A stretch of DNA of 64,000 bases from Flavobacterium sp. (GTDB taxonomy: Bacteria; Bacteroidota; Bacteroidia; Flavobacteriales; Flavobacteriaceae). A program made the position numbers and the translations under genes. Below the pieces are notes generated by a model that ran no database searches, had not been told where the DNA came from, and was given only the letters and a program-made list of their open reading frames with translations. The first letter of the stretch is position 1, and every line of letters begins with the position of its first letter. This document shows, in pieces, positions 60,591 through 64,000 of the stretch. The stretch covers positions 1 to 64,000 of the forward strand of contig NZ_JANJUQ010000041.1 in NCBI RefSeq assembly GCF_024710485.1, read 5' to 3'.

Positions 60591-62966
60591 GTGAAAACCA
60601 AACTAAAAGCGTTACTGCAACGTTTTATTACTTATATCAAACGCAATCCAAAGAAATCAGCGGTATTTTTTATACTGTTGCTCGTCTATTACTTTTCATT
60701 GCCGCGTGTTTTATTCGATTCGCCTTATGCGACTGTTATTGAAAGCAGTGAAGGCGAATTATTAGCGGCCAAAATAGCCCGCGACGGACAATGGCGTTTT
60801 CCGGCCCAAGATAGCGTGCCCGAGAAATTTAAGAAATGCCTAGTTTACTTTGAAGACGAACATTTTTACCATCATCCCGGATTCAATCCGGTGGCCATGG
60901 TTAAGGCTTTTCAGCAAAACCGAAGCGCCGGAAGAGTGGTTCGCGGTGGCAGTACGTTGACACAACAGGTCATTCGTTTGTCGCGTCAAAACAAAAAGCG
61001 CACCTATTTTGAAAAAGCCATCGAGATCGTTTTGGCGACGCGTTTGGAATTCCGACATTCCAAAGAAAAAATCCTCGAATTGTATGCGGCTCATGCGCCT
61101 TTTGGCGGTAATGTGGTCGGATTAGAAATGGCGTCTTGGCGGTATTTTGGCGTGCAATCGTACCAATTGTCGTGGGCGGAAAGCGCTACGTTGGCGGTAT
61201 TGCCCAATGCGCCGAGTTTGATTTATCCCGGGAAAAATCAGGTTAAGTTGTTGCGCAAGCGCAATGCCTTGTTGCTCAAACTGTATCATGAAAAAGTCAT
61301 AGATAAGCTCACTTACGTATTGGCCGTTAAAGAACCTTTGCCGCAAAAACCCTATAATTTACCGCAAATTGCGCCGCATTTGCTGCAAAGAATCGCTAAG
61401 ACCGACGAAGGCAAACGCATTAAAACCACCGTTGCGATTTCGTTGCAAAACCGGGTGAATCAAATCGCGCAACAGTATTACAATCAGTACAAACAAAACG
61501 AGGTGCACAATTTGGCCATTATGGTCATTGATATCCAAAACCGCAATGTCATTAGTTATGTAGGCAATTCGCCTACGGACAAAGACCACGATAAAGATGT
61601 AGACATCATTGGCGCGCCGAGAAGTACCGGTAGTGTTTTGAAGCCGCTGTTGTTTGCTTCCATGCTCGACGAAGGGGAACTGTTGCCTAATACTTTGGTA
61701 GCCGATATTCCGACGCAAATTTCCGGGTATTCGCCGCAGAATTTTAACCTGACCTTTGACGGAGCCGTTCCGGCCCAGCGCGCTTTATCGCGTTCGCTGA
61801 ACATTCCTTCGGTGTTGATGTTGCAGGATCACGGCGTGAACAAGTTTTACGAGTTGACGCAGAAATTGAAGCTCAGAAACATCAACCAACATCCTGATCA
61901 TTACGGTTTGTCGCTCATTTTAGGCGGTGCCGAGAGCAATTTGTGGGATTTGTGTCGGGCCTACGCCAATATGTCGGCTACGATTAACTATTTCAATCAG
62001 TCGAACGGAAAGTACCGTAGTAAAGAGTTTACCGAGTTGAATTATGTGAACGACTTTCAGCAGGATTTTGGCGCTGATAGTTTTCAGAAAAACATCTTTG
62101 GTGCCGGTTCAATTTATCTTACTTATAACGCCATGAAGGAAGTCAACCGTCCGGAAGGTGATGAAGCTTGGAAGTTTTACGATTCGTCTTTAGAATTGGC
62201 TTGGAAAACCGGAACCAGTTTCGGGAATCGTGATGCTTGGGCGATAGGTGCTAATTCGCGTTACGTGGTAGGTGTTTGGGTGGGCAATGCCAATGGTGAA
62301 GGCCGCCCGGAATTGACCGGTGTGGACAGCGCAGCACCTATCTTGTTTGATGTGTTTAATTTGTTGCCCCGAAAAAAATGGTTCCAACCGCCGTTGAACG
62401 ATTTGGAATACGCTGAGGTTTGTAAACAAAGTGGCCATTTAGCCCAAGACGATTGCCCTAAAACCAAACAGCTCATCACGCGCAGCGGCAAGAAAACTGC
62501 GATTTGTCCGTATCACAAATTAGTACATTTGGATGCATCGCGGCAGTTTAGGGTGAACAGCAGTTGCGAGGATGTGGATAAGATAGTAACTACCAAATGG
62601 TTTATACTGCCGCCTGTAATGGAATGGTATTACAAGAGTTTACACATTGATTACAAAACGGTGCCGCCGTACCGAGCCGATTGTCAGCCGACGCAACAAG
62701 CGGTAATGGATTTTATTTATCCCAAAACGAATAGTAAGATTTATTTGACTAAGGATTTTAACAGCAAAGTACAGCCGGTAATTGTGAAAGTGGCGCATTC
62801 CAATAGGGAAGCCAAACTATTTTGGTATGTGGATAACGACTATAAAGGCACGACGCAAACCTTTCACGAAATGCCGATTACTGCGGAAACAGGAGTGCAT
62901 TATATTACGGTCGCGGATGAGTTTGGGAATGAGATTAAGAGAAAAGTGGAGATTATAAAGGATTAA
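60591..62966 (+). CDS. pbpC: Penicillin-binding protein 1C
   Basis: 791 residues starting with GTG at 60591; no nearby ATG fits. One N-terminal membrane segment (about 20-36) precedes a GT51 glycosyltransferase (about 50-230; VYFEDEHFYHHPGFNP with the catalytic Glu, RGGSTLTQQVIRLSR, SKEKILELYAAHAPFGGN). The transpeptidase has STGSVLK (S348, K351), SRSLN and KTGTS, and a C-terminal PBP1C-specific domain (about 690-791) ends the protein. It polymerises and cross-links peptidoglycan. It is next to the alpha-2-macroglobulin gene as in many bacteria. A dispersed repeat element fills the 152-bp gap, which lies in the probable common transcript. Confidence 0.95.
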   Translation: MKTKLKALLQRFITYIKRNPKKSAVFFILLLVYYFSLPRVLFDSPYATVIESSEGELLAAKIARDGQWRFPAQDSVPEKFKKCLVYFEDEHFYHHPGFNPVAMVKAFQQNRSAGRVVRGGSTLTQQVIRLSRQNKKRTYFEKAIEIVLATRLEFRHSKEKILELYAAHAPFGGNVVGLEMASWRYFGVQSYQLSWAESATLAVLPNAPSLIYPGKNQVKLLRKRNALLLKLYHEKVIDKLTYVLAVKEPLPQKPYNLPQIAPHLLQRIAKTDEGKRIKTTVAISLQNRVNQIAQQYYNQYKQNEVHNLAIMVIDIQNRNVISYVGNSPTDKDHDKDVDIIGAPRSTGSVLKPLLFASMLDEGELLPNTLVADIPTQISGYSPQNFNLTFDGAVPAQRALSRSLNIPSVLMLQDHGVNKFYELTQKLKLRNINQHPDHYGLSLILGGAESNLWDLCRAYANMSATINYFNQSNGKYRSKEFTELNYVNDFQQDFGADSFQKNIFGAGSIYLTYNAMKEVNRPEGDEAWKFYDSSLELAWKTGTSFGNRDAWAIGANSRYVVGVWVGNANGEGRPELTGVDSAAPILFDVFNLLPRKKWFQPPLNDLEYAEVCKQSGHLAQDDCPKTKQLITRSGKKTAICPYHKLVHLDASRQFRVNSSCEDVDKIVTTKWFILPPVMEWYYKSLHIDYKTVPPYRADCQPTQQAVMDFIYPKTNSKIYLTKDFNSKVQPVIVKVAHSNREAKLFWYVDNDYKGTTQTFHEMPITAETGVHYITVADEFGNEIKRKVEIIKD

Positions 62967-63055
62967 TAGGGCTTGTTTTTGTTGCCATTACTTCTAAAAA
63001 GTATATAAAAACTGTAATGACCAATATTTTCATCCATCTATATTTGTAAAACCAA

Positions 63056-63215
63056 AATCCCGTCAGGGATTAAATATTGGTAAAATATAAATGTAAATCC
63101 AGAAAAATCTCGTCAGGGATTCAATACTGGTAAAATATATGCAAATCCAAAATAATCCCGTCAGGGATTAAATATTGGTAGATAAATATACATCAATCAA
63201 AATCCCGCTAGGGAT
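63056..63215. repeat. Left REP-palindrome array of the RAYT locus
   Basis: Four palindromes at 63056, 63106, 63154 and 63201 (AATCCCGTCAGGGATT twice, AATCTCGTCAGGGATT, AATCCCGCTAGGGAT), spaced 50, 48 and 47 bp. The first three are followed by TTAAATATTGGTA or a close variant. The spacer remainder is AT-rich and diverged. Confidence 0.9.
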
Positions 63216-63707
63216 GATATTAAATGGCCAATACATACACCCAAATTCACCTCCAATTTGTTTTCGCGGTAAAATATCGAGATGGTTTGATTCATTCATC
63301 CTTTAAAGACGAATTGTACCAATATATAACCGGAATAATTAAGAACCATAATCACAAATTGTTGGCTATAAACGGAATGCCTGACCATGTTCATATTTTA
63401 GTCGGCATGCGGCCAACACAATCCGTTTCAGATTTAATGCAAGATATCAAAGGAAGCTCATCCAAATGGATTAATGAGAAAAGATTTCTAAAAGTAAAAT
63501 TCGAATGGCAAGAAGGTTATGGCGCTTTTTCTTATGCTAAATCTCAGGTGAATACGGTTGTTAATTACATTAAGAATCAGGAACAACATCATGCTGTGAG
63601 AAGTTTTAACCAAGAGTATTTGGAATTTTTAGCGGAGTTTGAGGTTGTGTATGATGAGCGATATATTTTTAAAGCACCAATTTAATTATATCATCCCTAG
63701 CGGGATT
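63201..63707 (+). mobile_element. RAYT unit bounded by a perfect 20-bp inverted repeat
   Basis: AATCCCGCTAGGGATGATAT at 63201-63220 is the exact reverse complement of ATATCATCCCTAGCGGGATT at 63688-63707. The transposase gene fills the space between, starting 4 bp inside the left end and stopping 3 bp before the right end. The unit lies in a larger array of related palindromes on both sides. Confidence 0.85.
63224..63685 (+). CDS. REP-associated tyrosine transposase (IS200-like Y1 HUH enzyme)
   Basis: 153 residues. The HUH metal motif is in GMPDHVHILVGM (H55, H57). The catalytic tyrosine is probably Y115 with Q119 in VVNYIKNQ, spaced four residues apart as in IS200 TnpA. KGSSSKWINEKRF and KFEWQEGYGAFSYA are typical of the Bacteroidota IS200-like branch. 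These enzymes cut single-stranded DNA at hairpin ends. No accessory tnpB is present. The gene is enclosed by an exact inverted repeat and by arrays of related palindromes, the arrangement expected of a RAYT that mobilises REP hairpins. All catalytic positions are intact, so it looks active. Confidence 0.92.
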   Translation: MANTYTQIHLQFVFAVKYRDGLIHSSFKDELYQYITGIIKNHNHKLLAINGMPDHVHILVGMRPTQSVSDLMQDIKGSSSKWINEKRFLKVKFEWQEGYGAFSYAKSQVNTVVNYIKNQEQHHAVRSFNQEYLEFLAEFEVVYDERYIFKAPI

Positions 63708-63857
63708 GCATTGGATTAGGCGTAGTTTGTTACCAGTATTGAATCCCTAACGGGATTTTTCTTAATTGTGCGTAGTTTGTTACCGATATTTAATCCCTAA
63801 CGGGATTGCATTGGATGAGGCGTAGTTTGTTGCCGATATTATATCCCTAACGGGATT
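63693..63857. repeat. Right REP-palindrome array of the RAYT locus
   Basis: Four palindromes at 63693 (ATCCCTAGCGGGATT), 63742, 63792 (AATCCCTAACGGGATT) and 63842, spaced 49, 50 and 50 bp, in inverted orientation to the left array. The spacers share GCGTAGTTTGTTACC and a GATATT or similar before each palindrome. The 63686-64000 interval contains no gene. Confidence 0.9.
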
Positions 63858-63862
63858 AGCCC

Positions 63863-64000
63863 TAGCCCGGATAGGAGTGGAAATCCTTTTTTGTTTGCCC
63901 TATTCTGGATGTAAACTTCCGAAGTGCTGACAAAAAAGATTGTAACGTATAGCCGGACACGAGCTCCTAAAGAGCGAAATGGCAAAGCAAACAGCTTCTA
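63863..64000 (+). repeat. Dispersed TAGCCC hairpin element, copy e, at window edge
   Basis: TAGCCCGGAT, GTGGAAATCC, arms CTTTTTTGT/ACAAAAAAG, ATTGTAACGTATAGCCGGAC, AGCTCCTAAA (63962-63971), then AACAGCTTCT as in copy b. It directly follows the right REP array with a short spacer, the same order as at 49.5 kb. It may continue beyond the window. Confidence 0.72.

Noticed and set aside
63056-63857. CRISPR array
   Set aside because: The regular spacing of about 50 bp looks CRISPR-like, but the repeats are short palindromes with conserved spacer parts, orientation flips around the transposase gene, and no cas gene is present.

Overview
The window is a stretch of chromosome from a Bacteroidota bacterium of the Flavobacterium type. 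Supporting signs are AT-rich DNA, -7 promoter boxes of the form TAnnTTTG, type IX secretion (T9SS) sorting domains of both types A and B, PorP/SprF and OmpA-PD40 partners, a MurF-alanine racemase fusion, a eukaryote-like class I ribonucleotide reductase, and short hairpin repeats familiar from flavobacterial genomes. Most of the DNA is ordinary core genome. The accessory interest lies in the repeats, one tRNA locus and a transposase-like gene at the right end.

Layout. 0-8.3 kb: the 3' part of a giant T9SS type B surface protein, then its PorP/SprF and OmpA-family partners and a strong terminator. 8.5-15 kb: an FAD amine-oxidase-like enzyme, a second large surface protein with a type A sorting domain, and MtgA. 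15-16.5 kb: DoxX and AIM24-like proteins. 16.5-19.9 kb (minus): a probable metal-uptake operon made of a His-rich CxxC protein, a TonB-dependent receptor and a lipoprotein with a surface-export-like signal. 20-24.7 kb (minus): asd, mscL, murF-alr, tdk. 24.9-30 kb: an acidic protein coupled to rsmI, adenine deaminase, recJ. 30-32.3 kb (minus): enoyl-CoA hydratase, a 58-residue membrane protein, queD, lpxH.

32.3-32.9 kb: tRNA-Ala(GGC) flanked by two broken tRNA copies, with a small GIY-YIG nuclease gene between the intact tRNA and a second copy of its 3' end. Both broken copies carry a palindrome where the anticodon arm should be. 32.9-41.4 kb: DUF3109, MarC, a small membrane protein, an FAD protein, an S41 protease, dCMP deaminase, HupE, TerB, fbp, a GNAT enzyme and aspartate kinase. 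41.4-45.4 kb: a large outer-membrane barrel and a secreted lysine-rich protein with PBCV-type basic adaptor repeats. 45.7-54.7 kb: nrdB-nrdA, a 74-residue protein, RDD, GNAT, dGTPase, dxs and tadA. 54.8-63 kb: an alpha-2-macroglobulin lipoprotein with an intact thioester motif, followed by PbpC. 63-64 kb: a REP-associated tyrosine transposase (RAYT) inside a perfect 20-bp inverted repeat and flanked on both sides by palindromes spaced about 50 bp apart.

Functional links. Envelope biogenesis is prominent (MtgA, PbpC with its macroglobulin partner, MurF-Alr, LpxH, Dxs, two T9SS cargo proteins, TonB uptake). Nucleotide metabolism is the second theme (NrdAB, dCMP deaminase, dGTPase, Tdk, Ade). 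Aspartate kinase and Asd, 19 kb apart, catalyse the first two steps of the aspartate family pathway. At least five copies of one dispersed hairpin element (outer end TAGCCC[C/G]GAT, inner arms CTTTTT/AAAAAG) sit in intergenic spaces, several inside probable operons.
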